This document shows positions 6,583-15,249 of a stretch of 64,000 bases of DNA, one piece after another (position 1 is the stretch's first letter; the number at the start of each line of letters is the position of its first letter). The notes below the pieces were generated by a model that saw only the letters and a list, made by a program, of their open reading frames with translations, was not told the DNA's origin and searched no databases. The DNA comes from Massilia rhizosphaerae (lineage in GTDB: Bacteria > Pseudomonadota > Gammaproteobacteria > Burkholderiales > Burkholderiaceae_D): positions 1-64,000 of the forward strand of contig NZ_JADKYX010000010.1 of assembly GCF_016093545.1 (NCBI RefSeq), given 5' to 3'. A program made the translations under genes and the position numbers.

Positions 6583-9531
6583 ATGTTCCTGCGCCACCTC
6601 CCGTCCCTGCTGCTTGCCCTGATGCTGTTCGCGGCAGGCGGCCGCGCGTGGGCCGGCACGACGTACACGTTCAACGGCGGCGCCGTCGGATCCTGCACGC
6701 TGGCGGGCGCCACGTACACGTGCGCGAGCCTGCCGCTGCCGGAAGGGGACGACGCGATGGTCATCGCCAGCGGCTATACGGTGAAAATCACGTCGGACGT
6801 CAATTTCGGCTACAACCACGGCCTGACGATGAGCGGCACGGCGGTCCTGGCCAGCACGGGCAATCTGAACATCGGCGGCATCGCCACGAACAACCTGAAG
6901 ATCGCGGGCGGCACGCTGGTCGCGGGCGCCACGTTCAGCGTCGGCGCCCAGAACCAGACGCTGACGGCCGATGTCCAGGCGGTCACGGCCAACCTCGGCA
7001 CGGGCTCGAGGCTCAGCCTGACGGGCAGCGTCGCGGCCACCGGCACCGTCACCGTCGCCTCGCACGCGACGATCAACGGCCCCATCAGCGGCGCGACGGT
7101 GACGACCGGCTCTCCCGTCACGCTGAACGGGAACATCGTCGCCACGAAGTCGTTCACGCTCGCATCGGGCAGCGCCGTCACGGGCAATGTGACGGCGCCC
7201 GTCGTCAGCCTCCTCGCGTCCGGTTCGACCGTCACCGGCAACGTCACCGCGACGACGTCGCTGCAACTGGGTTCGTCCGACACCGTCACCGGCGACGTCA
7301 CGGCGGGCACGCTGACCCTCGATTCGTCGGACGCCACCATCTACGGCAACGCGACGATCGACAGCGGCGTCTTCAACTGGCACGGACGGGTCACGCAGAC
7401 CATCACCTGCAGCGCCGGCACCGCCGCCGGCCGCTGCGACTGCGTGACGAACAACAGCGGCTACGACGTCAACACGGCCTACGGGCCGCACTGCCAGGGC
7501 AACGCGGTCGCGCTGGACCATTTCGTCATCGGCTACGACCGGACCGGCAGCGTGTGCACGCCGTCCACCGTGACGATCACCGCGTGCGCCAACGCCGCCT
7601 GCACCAGCACGTACGGCGGCGGCGCCGACGTCGTTCTCGCGCCGACCGGCCAGGCGGTGGCGATTCCCGCGTCCGGTTCCGTCCAGGCGAGCGTGGCCTG
7701 GCCGCAGACCGGCATCAATACGCTCGGGCTGACGGGCGCCACGACGGTCAACCCGACCACGTGCTGGCGCAGCGGCGACGCCGCGCCGGGCGCCAATTGC
7801 CAGGTCGACGTGAAGAGCGCCGCCTACACGCTGAGCCTCGGCACGGCCGGCGGCTACACGTCGGACACCCCGCAAACGCTCACGATCACGGCCCAGCAGC
7901 AGTCGAACAACGGCAGCTGCGTGCCCTTGTTCAAGAACGTGCAGCGCAGTGCGACGTTTTCGTGCGCCTATTCCAACCCGTCGACCGGCACTGCGCCCGT
8001 GCGCCTGAACAACGTCGTCCTGCGCGGCCAGGCGACCGGATCGGCGTGCGACGGCGGCGGCCCGTCGATCGCGTTGGCATTCAACGGGGACGGCGTGGCC
8101 ACGCTGCCGCTGCAGTACGCCGATGCCGGCAAGGTGACGGTGACGATCAACGACACCGGCGCCGGCAGTCCCGGCACGGCCAGCGTCACGCCGGTATTCG
8201 TCCCCGCCAAATTCCAGATCGCGCTGCCGGGCGGGCCCTACGTGGCCGGACAGGTATTCAAGCCGACGGTCACGGCCCTGAACGCGAGCAACAACCCGAC
8301 GCCCAATTTCGGCCGCGAGTCGCCGGGCGAAAGCGTCAAACTGGACGCCGCCGCCTGCAAACCGAACACCGGCAACGGCCAGATTCACACCTCGGCGCAG
8401 ATCGACGGCGGCGTCGAGACCTTCGACGCGACCTGGAACGAAACGGGCACCATCGATCTCGTGGCCAGCCTGCAGAGCGGGAGTTATCTCGACAGCAAAA
8501 TGGCGCCGCTGGGCGCGACGACCAACACGATGGCGCCCGACTGCTCGGGCGCCGCCGGCCCGTTCAGCCCCGCCTTCTTCACGGTCGACGTCGACCCGGC
8601 CTGGCAGCGCAAGGCGTCCACCACGGCCGGCACGTCGCTGCAATATTATTCCGGCGAACCCGCGATCACGCTGACGGTCACGGCGCGCAACCAGCAGAAC
8701 GGCGTGACGCAGAACTACACGGGCAGCTACGCGCACGACCTGACGTTCACCGCCATGGACCCGGTGCACGACGCGCTCGTGGGCGTCAGCGGCAAATTCA
8801 GCCGCTCGACGGGTTATCCGGCTTCGGACCTCACCGGCACGGCGCAGATCCGCGCGCTGGACTTCGGCGCCAACGGCGCGGCGCCCGGCGTCGCGACGTG
8901 GACCGGCAGCTTCACGTTCGCCAAGAGTCGCACGGCCCAGACCCGCCTGCGCGTGCGCGTGTCGGAACTGCCGTCCCTCCCGCACCCGGCCAGCTCCGCA
9001 ACGATTCCTTCCGATGTCGGCGCCGAGCCGATCCTGATGATCCGCAGCGGCCGCGTGCGCCTGCCGAGCCGCTTCGGCAGCGCCGACACGCTGCTCAAGA
9101 TTCCCGTCTCGCTCGAGTACTACACGGGCCAGACCTGGGTACTGAACGCCGAGGATTCGACGACGACCATCCCCGCCGGCGCCATTTCGACCGGCGCCTT
9201 TTCGACCGGCACCACGAAGGACAAGATCACAAGCGACATCACGGCGTTCGCGAACGGCACCGCGACGCTCAGCCTCACGCCCCCCGCGAAGTCCGGCCGC
9301 GGCAGCTTCCCGTTCGCGCTCGACCTGGGCAGCGACGCCGCCAACACCTCGTGCTACGCCGCCAAGCAGGCGATGACGCCGGCAACGAGCCCCGCCGGCC
9401 TGCCGTTCCTGCGCAGCGACGATCCGTCCTGCACGGCCGCCGGCGCCGTGGATCCGTCGGCGCTCGCCACGTTCGGCGTCTACGCGCCCGAGACCAAGCG
9501 CATCATCCACATGCGCGAGGTGTTCAAATGA
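6583..9531 (+). CDS. MshQ-like secreted protein with DUF6701 domain
   Basis: From the ATG at 6583 the protein has about 982 residues and begins with a clear signal peptide (MFLRHLPSLLLALMLFAAGG, cut near RAWA-G). An ATG at 6550 would put 11 odd residues in front of it. Residues 50-270 are short repeats rich in G, T, N and V (GNVTA, GDVTAGTL), suggesting a right-handed beta-helix. A Cys-rich stretch follows (CDCVTNN...CQG). The rest resembles the DUF6701 region of MSHA biogenesis protein MshQ. It is probably exported and associated with the pilus or outer surface. Its stop overlaps the next gene start (ATGA at 9528-9531), so it is translationally coupled to the minor pilins. Confidence 0.75.
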   Translation: MFLRHLPSLLLALMLFAAGGRAWAGTTYTFNGGAVGSCTLAGATYTCASLPLPEGDDAMVIASGYTVKITSDVNFGYNHGLTMSGTAVLASTGNLNIGGIATNNLKIAGGTLVAGATFSVGAQNQTLTADVQAVTANLGTGSRLSLTGSVAATGTVTVASHATINGPISGATVTTGSPVTLNGNIVATKSFTLASGSAVTGNVTAPVVSLLASGSTVTGNVTATTSLQLGSSDTVTGDVTAGTLTLDSSDATIYGNATIDSGVFNWHGRVTQTITCSAGTAAGRCDCVTNNSGYDVNTAYGPHCQGNAVALDHFVIGYDRTGSVCTPSTVTITACANAACTSTYGGGADVVLAPTGQAVAIPASGSVQASVAWPQTGINTLGLTGATTVNPTTCWRSGDAAPGANCQVDVKSAAYTLSLGTAGGYTSDTPQTLTITAQQQSNNGSCVPLFKNVQRSATFSCAYSNPSTGTAPVRLNNVVLRGQATGSACDGGGPSIALAFNGDGVATLPLQYADAGKVTVTINDTGAGSPGTASVTPVFVPAKFQIALPGGPYVAGQVFKPTVTALNASNNPTPNFGRESPGESVKLDAAACKPNTGNGQIHTSAQIDGGVETFDATWNETGTIDLVASLQSGSYLDSKMAPLGATTNTMAPDCSGAAGPFSPAFFTVDVDPAWQRKASTTAGTSLQYYSGEPAITLTVTARNQQNGVTQNYTGSYAHDLTFTAMDPVHDALVGVSGKFSRSTGYPASDLTGTAQIRALDFGANGAAPGVATWTGSFTFAKSRTAQTRLRVRVSELPSLPHPASSATIPSDVGAEPILMIRSGRVRLPSRFGSADTLLKIPVSLEYYTGQTWVLNAEDSTTTIPAGAISTGAFSTGTTKDKITSDITAFANGTATLSLTPPAKSGRGSFPFALDLGSDAANTSCYAAKQAMTPATSPAGLPFLRSDDPSCTAAGAVDPSALATFGVYAPETKRIIHMREVFK

Positions 9532-10010
9532 CGGTCTCTCCCCGCGCGTCCGGCTTCACGATGGTCGAGCTGGTGGTGGTCATGATCCTCATCGGCGTGC
9601 TGGCGGCGATCGGCATTCCGCGCCTGATGGGCGACAAGACCATGGAGGCCGCCGTGTTCGGCGACCAGGTCGTCAGCGGCCTGCGCCAGGCGCAGAAGAT
9701 CGCGGCGGGCCACCGCCGCACCGTGTGCGCGAGCGTCGGACCGAAGGCGGTGATCGTGCGCCTGAAGGACTGCGGCAGCGCCGGCATGCCGCTTACCGGT
9801 CTCGCCGACGACGCATTCGCGACGACGGACAGCGTCCTCGCCGTCACGACGGCGACGCTGTACTTCCAGCCGGACGGCCGCATCACGACCGACGCCGCGG
9901 GCACGGCCGTCGTCGCGGGCGGCACCGTCGCCATCACCGGCACCGTGGACGGGCAAGCGACGACGTTCCGCACCATCCACGTGGAAGGATCGACCGGCTA
10001 TGTCGAATAG
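9528..10010 (+). CDS. mshC: MSHA minor pilin MshC-like (GspH/FimT type)
   Basis: The protein has 160 residues with a type III (prepilin) signal: a short leader ending in G, then FTMVELVVVMILIGVLAAIGIPRLM. The Glu five residues after the cleavage site is present. A GspH/FimT-like beta domain follows. Such minor pilins prime pilus assembly in the inner membrane after cleavage by prepilin peptidase. It starts inside the stop codon of the mshQ-like gene and overlaps mshD by 11 bases. The symbol rests on order and size; other GspH-type names are possible. Confidence 0.75.
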   Translation: MTVSPRASGFTMVELVVVMILIGVLAAIGIPRLMGDKTMEAAVFGDQVVSGLRQAQKIAAGHRRTVCASVGPKAVIVRLKDCGSAGMPLTGLADDAFATTDSVLAVTTATLYFQPDGRITTDAAGTAVVAGGTVAITGTVDGQATTFRTIHVEGSTGYVE

Positions 10011-10500
10011 ATTCGCGCGCAGCGCCGGCGTCACGCTGGTCGAACTGATCGTCGCCCTCGTCATCGTGGGCGTGGCGCTGGCGGGCATGGTCGCCGTGTA
10101 CACGGCCACGACGCGGTCCAGCGTCGACCCCGTGATCGTCCAGCAGATGCAGGCCGTCGCCGACAACATGATGGAAGAGATTTTGATGAAGCCCTTCGCG
10201 CCGCCGGACCCGGCCAACGACGCGCCGGGCAACGCGGCCGGCGGCGCCCGCATCAATTTCGACAACGTGAGCGACTACGACGGCTACGGCCAAGGCTTGA
10301 CCGGCATCCGCGACGTCGAGGGCAATCCGATCCCGGGACTGGAGGGCTACACGGTGGCCGTCAGCGTCCAGAACACCGCGTTCGCCGGCATCGCCAGCAA
10401 GGACGCCCTGCGCGTGACCGTCACGGTCGCCATCACGGGGTCCAACCCGAGCTACCCGCAACCCATCGTGCTGACCGGCTGGAGGACCAACCCATCATGA
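10000..10500 (+). CDS. mshD: MSHA minor pilin MshD-like
   Basis: The protein has 166 residues. The prepilin signal is GVTLVELIVALVIVGVALAGM. The following EEILMKPFAPPDPA segment and the DNVSDYDGY segment are typical of MshD/PilV-like minor pilins. It is a membrane-anchored precursor that is processed and placed in the tip complex of the type IV MSHA pilus. The start overlaps mshC and the stop overlaps the mshO start (ATGA at 10497-10500), so the set is one operon. Confidence 0.75.
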   Translation: MSNRFARSAGVTLVELIVALVIVGVALAGMVAVYTATTRSSVDPVIVQQMQAVADNMMEEILMKPFAPPDPANDAPGNAAGGARINFDNVSDYDGYGQGLTGIRDVEGNPIPGLEGYTVAVSVQNTAFAGIASKDALRVTVTVAITGSNPSYPQPIVLTGWRTNPS

Positions 10501-11351
10501 CCCGCCAGCGCGGCTTCACCCTCGTCGAACTGATCGTCGTGATGGTCATCGTCGGCGTCATCGCGGGCGTGCTCGTGCTGCAGCTGCGGCCGGCCATGCA
10601 GTCGTATCTCGCGATCCGCCAGCGCGCCAATCTCACGAGCCAGGCCGACGCCGCGCTGCGCCGCATCGTCGCGGAAGTGCACGCGGCCGTGCCGAATTCG
10701 CTGCGCTACACGCGGGATCTGCAGCAGCAGTCCGAGTGCATCGAGTTCGTGCCGACCAAGGACGGCGGCCGCTTCCGCACCGACATCGACACGCGCACCG
10801 GATCGGGCAAGCCGCTGGTCCCCGGCGCGGCCACGACGTCGTTCGACGTGCTGACCGACCTCGACGGGTCCGACGCGCAGGGCGACCTGGTCGTCGTCGG
10901 CAACGTCAACCGCGACGATGCCTACGACGCGGCGAAGGTCGGGATCATCGATACGATCGCCGGGCCGACGGCGGGCGTCGCCACGCACACGATCACCCTG
11001 AAGACCGCGACGACCTTCCCGGCCGGCTACGACGGCGGCCGTTTCGTCGTCGTGCCGCAGAGCGAACCGGCCGTGACCTACACGTGCACGAATCCGGGCA
11101 CGGACGCCAACGGCACGGGCACCGGCACCATCTACCGCGTCACGGGGTACGCGCCCGGCATCGCGCCGTCGACGACCTGCCCGACGGGGCCGGCCATCCT
11201 CGTCACCAAGGTCAGCGATTGCAACATCCTGTACCACGAAAACGAAGGCGCCACGCAGCAGAGCGGCTACCTGCAGCTGCGCCTGGGCCTCGCGGAGGGC
11301 GGCGAAGCGGCCCGGCTGACGATGGGCGCGCACGTGGAGAACGCGCCATGA
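10497..11351 (+). CDS. mshO: MSHA minor pilin MshO-like
   Basis: The protein has 284 residues. It opens with a textbook prepilin motif (RGFTLVELIVVMVIVGVIAGVL) and is long for a pilin, as MshO/PilW/GspJ-type proteins are. Paired Cys residues around YTCTNPG and TTCPTGP may form disulfides. It overlaps both neighbours by four bases (ATGA at 10497-10500 and 11348-11351). The assignment follows family features and its place between the MshD- and MshP-like genes. Confidence 0.75.
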   Translation: MTRQRGFTLVELIVVMVIVGVIAGVLVLQLRPAMQSYLAIRQRANLTSQADAALRRIVAEVHAAVPNSLRYTRDLQQQSECIEFVPTKDGGRFRTDIDTRTGSGKPLVPGAATTSFDVLTDLDGSDAQGDLVVVGNVNRDDAYDAAKVGIIDTIAGPTAGVATHTITLKTATTFPAGYDGGRFVVVPQSEPAVTYTCTNPGTDANGTGTGTIYRVTGYAPGIAPSTTCPTGPAILVTKVSDCNILYHENEGATQQSGYLQLRLGLAEGGEAARLTMGAHVENAP

Positions 11352-11818
11352 GCACGCGGCGCGCCGGCGGTTTCGCCTACATCGCGGCGATCGTGTTCCT
11401 CGTCGTGCTGGCGGGGTTCGCGCTCGCGGCGCTGCGCCTGTCCGGCACGGCGCAGGCCACCGTCGACCAGGCGGTGCTGGGCGCCCGCGCCAACCAGGCG
11501 GCGCGCGCCGGCCTGGAATGGGCGTTCTACCGCCTCAAGACGCCGGGGGCCACCTGCACGGCGCTGGACAACCCGCCGGACTTCAGCGCGGACACCGGCT
11601 ACCGCGTCGCGCTCACCTGCGGCATGCTGACGTACGGCGAAGGCCAGAAGTCCAACGGCGACGCGCTGATGAAGAACATCTTCCAGCTCACGGCCACCGC
11701 GTGCAACATCGGCAGCACGTGTCCCGCGGACGACGCCAGCGTCGCGAGCCCGGACTACGTCGAGCGCAAGCGCAGCGCGTCGATCTGCATCACGGCCGAC
11801 GGCGCCGACTGCTACTGA
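11348..11818 (+). CDS. mshP: MSHA biogenesis protein MshP-like
   Basis: The protein has 156 residues with one N-terminal membrane segment (FAYIAAIVFLVVLAGFALAAL) preceded by a Gly but lacking the FTLVE motif, as in MshP/PilX-type pilins. The motif ANQAARAGLEWAFYRLK is the hallmark helix of MshP/PilX. Four Cys residues follow (TCTALD, LTCGML, ACNIGSTC). It closes the pilin operon; the next gene begins 11 bases later but encodes an unrelated membrane protein. Confidence 0.7.
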   Translation: MSTRRAGGFAYIAAIVFLVVLAGFALAALRLSGTAQATVDQAVLGARANQAARAGLEWAFYRLKTPGATCTALDNPPDFSADTGYRVALTCGMLTYGEGQKSNGDALMKNIFQLTATACNIGSTCPADDASVASPDYVERKRSASICITADGADCY

Positions 11819-11828
11819 CGGGGATCCC

Positions 11829-12713
11829 ATGACCGCGCCGACCTCGCCCGACCCGCGCCGCCTCCTGCCTACGCTCACGGCATTCGACGCGCTGCTGACG
11901 GACGGCCGCGCGCGCCGCGTCGAAGGCTGGCGCCGCGGCGCCGTCGAATTCCTCTGGTTCGGGATCAAGGAAGCGCGCGCTTGCCTGTTCGCCGGCCTGT
12001 TCTTCGCGTGCGTGTTGCTGGTGCCGCGCGCGGGCCTGCTGGGCGTGCCGCGCTACGACGTGCTGCTGGTGGCGGCGCTGGCGATCCAGGCCTGGATGCT
12101 GGCGAGCGGCCTGGAGACGCGCGACGAATTGAAGGCGATCTGCCTGTTCCACGCGCTCGGGTTCGCGCTGGAGGCGTTCAAGACGTCCGGCGCCGTGCAC
12201 TCCTGGAGTTATCCCGACTTCGCCTATACGAAGGTGCTCGGCGTGCCGCTGTTCTCGGGCTTCATGTACGCGGCCGTCGGCAGCTACATCATCCAGGCGT
12301 GGCGCCTGCTCGACCTGCGCGTGCGTCATCATCCGCCGCACTGGATGGCGGCGCTGGTGGCGGGCCTGATCTATGTGAATTTCTTCACGCACCACGCGCT
12401 GGGCGACGCGCGCTGGTATCTGGCGGCCGTTGCGCTCGGCCTGTACGCGCGCACGACCGTCAGCTTCCGCCCGCTGGACCGCGAGCGGCGCATGCCGTTA
12501 TTGCTTGGATTCGTGCTGACCGGGTTCTTCATCTGGCTGGCGGAGAACCTCGGCACGTTCTGGGGGTTATGGCGTTATCCGAACCAGTTGGGGGCCTGGT
12601 CGGCGGTCCACGTCAGCAAGTGGAGTGCGTGGTCGCTCCTGGTCATCATGACGTTCACCATCGTGGCGAACCTCAAGCACGTCAAGGCGCGGATCCACGT
12701 GCCGGAGTCGTGA
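11829..12713 (+). CDS. DUF817 integral membrane protein
   Basis: The protein has 294 residues with about eight hydrophobic segments. It shows family marks of DUF817 (YoaT-like): EFLWFGIKEARACLFAGLFF, WSYPDFAYTKVLGVPLFSGFMYAAVGSYI, and FWLAENLGTFWGLWRYP in slightly altered form. The biochemical role of the family is unknown. It starts 11 bases after mshP, so it could be cotranscribed, but function gives no link to pili. It runs convergently to the tiny gene at 12716. Confidence 0.8.
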   Translation: MTAPTSPDPRRLLPTLTAFDALLTDGRARRVEGWRRGAVEFLWFGIKEARACLFAGLFFACVLLVPRAGLLGVPRYDVLLVAALAIQAWMLASGLETRDELKAICLFHALGFALEAFKTSGAVHSWSYPDFAYTKVLGVPLFSGFMYAAVGSYIIQAWRLLDLRVRHHPPHWMAALVAGLIYVNFFTHHALGDARWYLAAVALGLYARTTVSFRPLDRERRMPLLLGFVLTGFFIWLAENLGTFWGLWRYPNQLGAWSAVHVSKWSAWSLLVIMTFTIVANLKHVKARIHVPES

Positions 12714-12715
12714 CG

Positions 12716-12838
12716 TCAGGCCAGCACCATCGCGACGGGCAGCGCGCACAGCACGAGCATCACGCCGATGCGCACGCGGCGGGCGCGCTGCTTGTGTTCC
12801 TCCAGACGGGAAACGCGGAATCCTGCAACTTTGCTCAT
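12716..12838 (-). CDS. Small single-span membrane peptide, 40 residues
   Basis: The ATG at 12838 is preceded by a good ribosome-binding site (GAGAGGACTTCC), which favours it over the upstream ATG at 12901. The peptide has a basic amphipathic half (SRLEEHKQRARRVR) and one hydrophobic segment (IGVMLVLCALPVAMVLA) reaching the C-terminus. This is the pattern of tail-anchored small membrane proteins. I know no homologue; the function is open. Confidence 0.5.
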   Translation of the reverse strand: MSKVAGFRVSRLEEHKQRARRVRIGVMLVLCALPVAMVLA

Positions 12839-12934
12839 GGAAGTCCTCTCATGTGATCTGAATAGCCAATCATAGTATGGAGCCGGAGAAACCCGCGACA
12901 CGAATGGCTTTCCCCGGCATCCGATTCCACCCGC

Positions 12935-12948
12935 GCAATTTAAATTGC
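12935..12948. promoter_or_regulatory. Perfect 14-bp palindrome GCAATTTAAATTGC
   Basis: A self-complementary 14-mer lies in the 216-base AT-richer gap between the small membrane peptide and the Cys-repeat lipoprotein gene. It could be a regulator binding site. No protein can be assigned, and short AT-rich palindromes also arise by chance. Confidence 0.25.
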
Positions 12949-13054
12949 AGCTGGGTAAAAGATCAGATTACACCGCCTGGCGACACAAATCCATGAGCGA
13001 ACACACACAAACGTAAAATCCGCGAAACCGTCTGTTTTTTTCCACGACAGTCCG

Positions 13055-13402
13055 TCAGCGCCCGCCGCCGCACGCCACGGCGCTGCCGTCCGACGACTTC
13101 TCGCAATAGGTCGCGCGTCCGCCGCAGGCCACGTCGTTGCCGGATGAGGACTTGAGACAGTAGTTGGCGAGGCCGCCGCAAGCGACGCGCCGGCCGTCGG
13201 CCGATTGCTCGCACATGGTGGCCCGTCCGCCGCAGGCCACGCGGTTGCCGTCGGCGGATTTTTCGCAGAAACTCGCCCCGCCTTGCCCCGACGTGCCCTC
13301 CGGATGGCCTCCCGCGGCGATCACGCAGCCGCCCAGCAGTGCGACGAGGGCGGCGGCGGACAGCGCGGTACGGCAGGCGGATTTCCAGTATATCGACATC
13401 AT
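13055..13402 (-). CDS. Lipoprotein with four Cys-containing 18-residue repeats
   Basis: The protein has 115 residues. A lipobox (LLGGC) ends a signal peptide of about 25 residues, so it should be lipid-anchored. After a short Gly-rich linker come four tandem repeats of about 18 residues: FCEKSADGNRVACGG, MCEQSADGRRVACGG, YCLKSSSGNDVACGG and YCEKSSDGSAVACGG. Each has two Cys about ten apart, probably a small disulfide hairpin, and a shared DG-x-x-VACGG core. The genes around it give no clue. I recognise no characterised family. Confidence 0.7.
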   Translation of the reverse strand: MMSIYWKSACRTALSAAALVALLGGCVIAAGGHPEGTSGQGGASFCEKSADGNRVACGGRATMCEQSADGRRVACGGLANYCLKSSSGNDVACGGRATYCEKSSDGSAVACGGGR

Positions 13403-13476
13403 TCAACGTTCCTCGAGGTAAAAGCGACATCGTACCCCGGCGGAGCGGCTTCATTTCTCGCGGAATGTCACACCGG

Positions 13477-13872
13477 TCAGCTGCGGTCGACGACGAGGGC
13501 CAGTTGCCCGTCGCGCACGACGAATTCCGATTCGCCGCGCAGCATCAGCCGGGTGCCCGCCGGCGGTCCGCCGGGCAGGTCGATGGCCAGCTGCCCGCGC
13601 CATGCGACCGCCGCGACGAGCGTGTCGCCGCGGGGCGCGAGCGCCGTGACCCGCTGCTCGCGCTGCGCGAACATCGTTTTCGCCTGCTCGGCCAGCACGC
13701 GGAAAGCGTCGCGGCCATCGCTGGCCGCCGTCAGCTGGCCGCCGGACCAGTTCTCGAAGCGCACGTCGGGACTCAGGGTCTCGAGCATGCCGTCGACGTC
13801 GAAGGCGTTGTAGGCGGCCACGTAGCGCTCGATCAACGCCAGTGCCGCGGGAGCGATCGTCTGGTGGGACAT
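13477..13872 (-). CDS. SnoaL-like (NTF2-fold) protein
   Basis: From the ATG at 13872 the protein has 131 residues. The frame runs on upstream through the phosphatase gene, but that is a GC-rich shadow. AALALIERYVAAYNAFDVDGMLETLSPDVRFENW is the usual N-terminus of a SnoaL-type nuclear-transport-factor-2 fold, followed by beta strands (RVTALAPRGDTLVAAVAW). Such proteins are isomerases, hydrolases or plain ligand binders; the substrate here is unknown. It starts 20 bases after the phosphatase stop and is probably cotranscribed. Confidence 0.7.
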   Translation of the reverse strand: MSHQTIAPAALALIERYVAAYNAFDVDGMLETLSPDVRFENWSGGQLTAASDGRDAFRVLAEQAKTMFAQREQRVTALAPRGDTLVAAVAWRGQLAIDLPGGPPAGTRLMLRGESEFVVRDGQLALVVDRS

Positions 13873-13892
13873 GCGGATCTCCTTGTCGAGGT

Positions 13893-14756
13893 TCAGGCGA
13901 AGCGCCAGGCGATGGCGGAGGCGTCGTCGGCCGGCTTGGCCGCCAGGCCGGCGGCCTCCTTGCCGGCCTCGAACGCGCGCAGTTCGTCGAGCAATGCGTC
14001 CAGCCCGCGCGCGCGGCAGGCGTCGAGCAGGCTGGCGTCGCCGTGCACGCCGTAGGTGTCGACGAGGCGGTACAAGCCGTCGGACGACAGCAGCAGCAGC
14101 GCGCCCGGCACCGCCGTCGCCCGCGCCGCGCGCGCCGCGAACGGGCCGCGCGGTTGCAGGCACAGGACGGCCGGGCGGCCGGCCGTGTTCTGTTCGTGGC
14201 GGCGCGCGCGCAGCATGGGCAGCAAGCGCGTCCAGCGTGCGGCCGGATCGACGACGCCCTCGGCGACGAGCGCCGCGACGGCCGCCTGCGTGGCCTGCTC
14301 CTGCGGATTCTCGAACGGGTCGAGGTCGCGCACCGTACCGTCCGGCGCCTGCAGCAGCACCTTGCTGTCGCCCAGGCAGAACAATTCCAGCGCGTGGACG
14401 CCGGCGGCATCCGGATCGCGCACGCGCACCCAGGCGAGCGTCGCGATGGGCCAGGCGTACGGCGGCACGTCGGCGCCGCCGCCGGCCGCGCGGTAGGCGG
14501 CGCGGGTGCCGGCCAGCGCTTCCAGCACGAGCGCTTCCTGGCTCGCGTCGGCGCGCAGCACGCGGCCCAGGTCCTGCGCGAACCGCCGCACGAACCACGC
14601 CGGATCGCTGGCGCCGGCCGGCACGCAGCGGTCAAGCGTGAGCGGCGTCGCGCCGTCCATCAGCACGAGGTCCGTGCAGCCCTCGCGCTCGAACACGACG
14701 ACGAGGTCCTCGTTGATCCGGCCCTTGCCGGCCGACGAAGCGAGGCTGTAGCGCAT
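13893..14756 (-). CDS. PP2C-like Ser/Thr phosphatase domain protein
   Basis: The start at 14756 is chosen because GGGAG precedes it and the fold begins at MRYSLASSAGKGRINED; the frame continues upstream without support. The protein has 287 residues. The Asp residues expected to bind metals in a PP2C fold are present: INEDLVV, VLMDGAT, LLLSSDGLYRLVD, and DDASAI near the C-terminus. It is cytosolic. No partner kinase or anti-sigma gene is adjacent, so the target is unknown. Confidence 0.7.
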   Translation of the reverse strand: MRYSLASSAGKGRINEDLVVVFEREGCTDLVLMDGATPLTLDRCVPAGASDPAWFVRRFAQDLGRVLRADASQEALVLEALAGTRAAYRAAGGGADVPPYAWPIATLAWVRVRDPDAAGVHALELFCLGDSKVLLQAPDGTVRDLDPFENPQEQATQAAVAALVAEGVVDPAARWTRLLPMLRARRHEQNTAGRPAVLCLQPRGPFAARAARATAVPGALLLLSSDGLYRLVDTYGVHGDASLLDACRARGLDALLDELRAFEAGKEAAGLAAKPADDASAIAWRFA

Positions 14757-14907
14757 GCGATCTCCCGAAGTGTTGTCGACGTTACTATAAGCGATCCCGG
14801 TGACGCACGGATGACCTCGCGTGCGGTGAGAGTTGGTGAGTATTGACGGCGGGTTTTGCCTGTACGATCCGGGAAGAGCCATTCCGGCTCGACTTCACGA
14901 GGAACCC

Positions 14908-15243
14908 ATGACAGCAAGCCAATCCATCCAGACCTGCTTTCAGAAATACGCCACGTTCAACGGCACCGCGAGCCGTTCCGAGTACTGGTGGTTTTTCCTG
15001 TTCACCCTGGTCATCAGTAGTGCCATCGCCGTGTTCAGCAACAAACTGTCGATCGTGTTCTCGCTCGCGACGCTGGTGCCCTCCTTCGCCGTCGCCGCGC
15101 GCCGCCTGCACGACACCGACCGGAGCGGCTGGTGGCAGCTGATCATTCTCGTGCCGCTCATCGGCTTCATCGTCCTGCTCGTGTTCCTGGCCCAGGAGGG
15201 CAAGTCCAACCGTTACGGCACGGCGCCCGCCTACGCGGCCTGA
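14908..15243 (+). CDS. DUF805 membrane protein
   Basis: The ATG at 14908 follows a GAGGAA-like site; the longer frame from 14833 is not supported. The 111-residue protein shows the DUF805 signature: CFQKYATFNGTASRSEYWWFFLF at the start, then ARRLHDTDRSGWWQLI, and a C-terminal EGKSNRYG. It has three to four hydrophobic segments in the inner membrane. The family is widespread and functionally uncharacterised. Confidence 0.85.
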   Translation: MTASQSIQTCFQKYATFNGTASRSEYWWFFLFTLVISSAIAVFSNKLSIVFSLATLVPSFAVAARRLHDTDRSGWWQLIILVPLIGFIVLLVFLAQEGKSNRYGTAPAYAA

Positions 15244-15249
15244 CGCCCG

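Noticed and set aside
6562..9510. 982-residue open frame antisense to the MshQ-like gene
   Set aside because: It has an Arg/Gly-rich shadow composition and no domain; the + strand protein has a signal peptide and coupling to the pilin genes.
13021..13054. T-run near 13033-13041 as a terminator
   Set aside because: No stem precedes it in either direction that would end a neighbouring gene.
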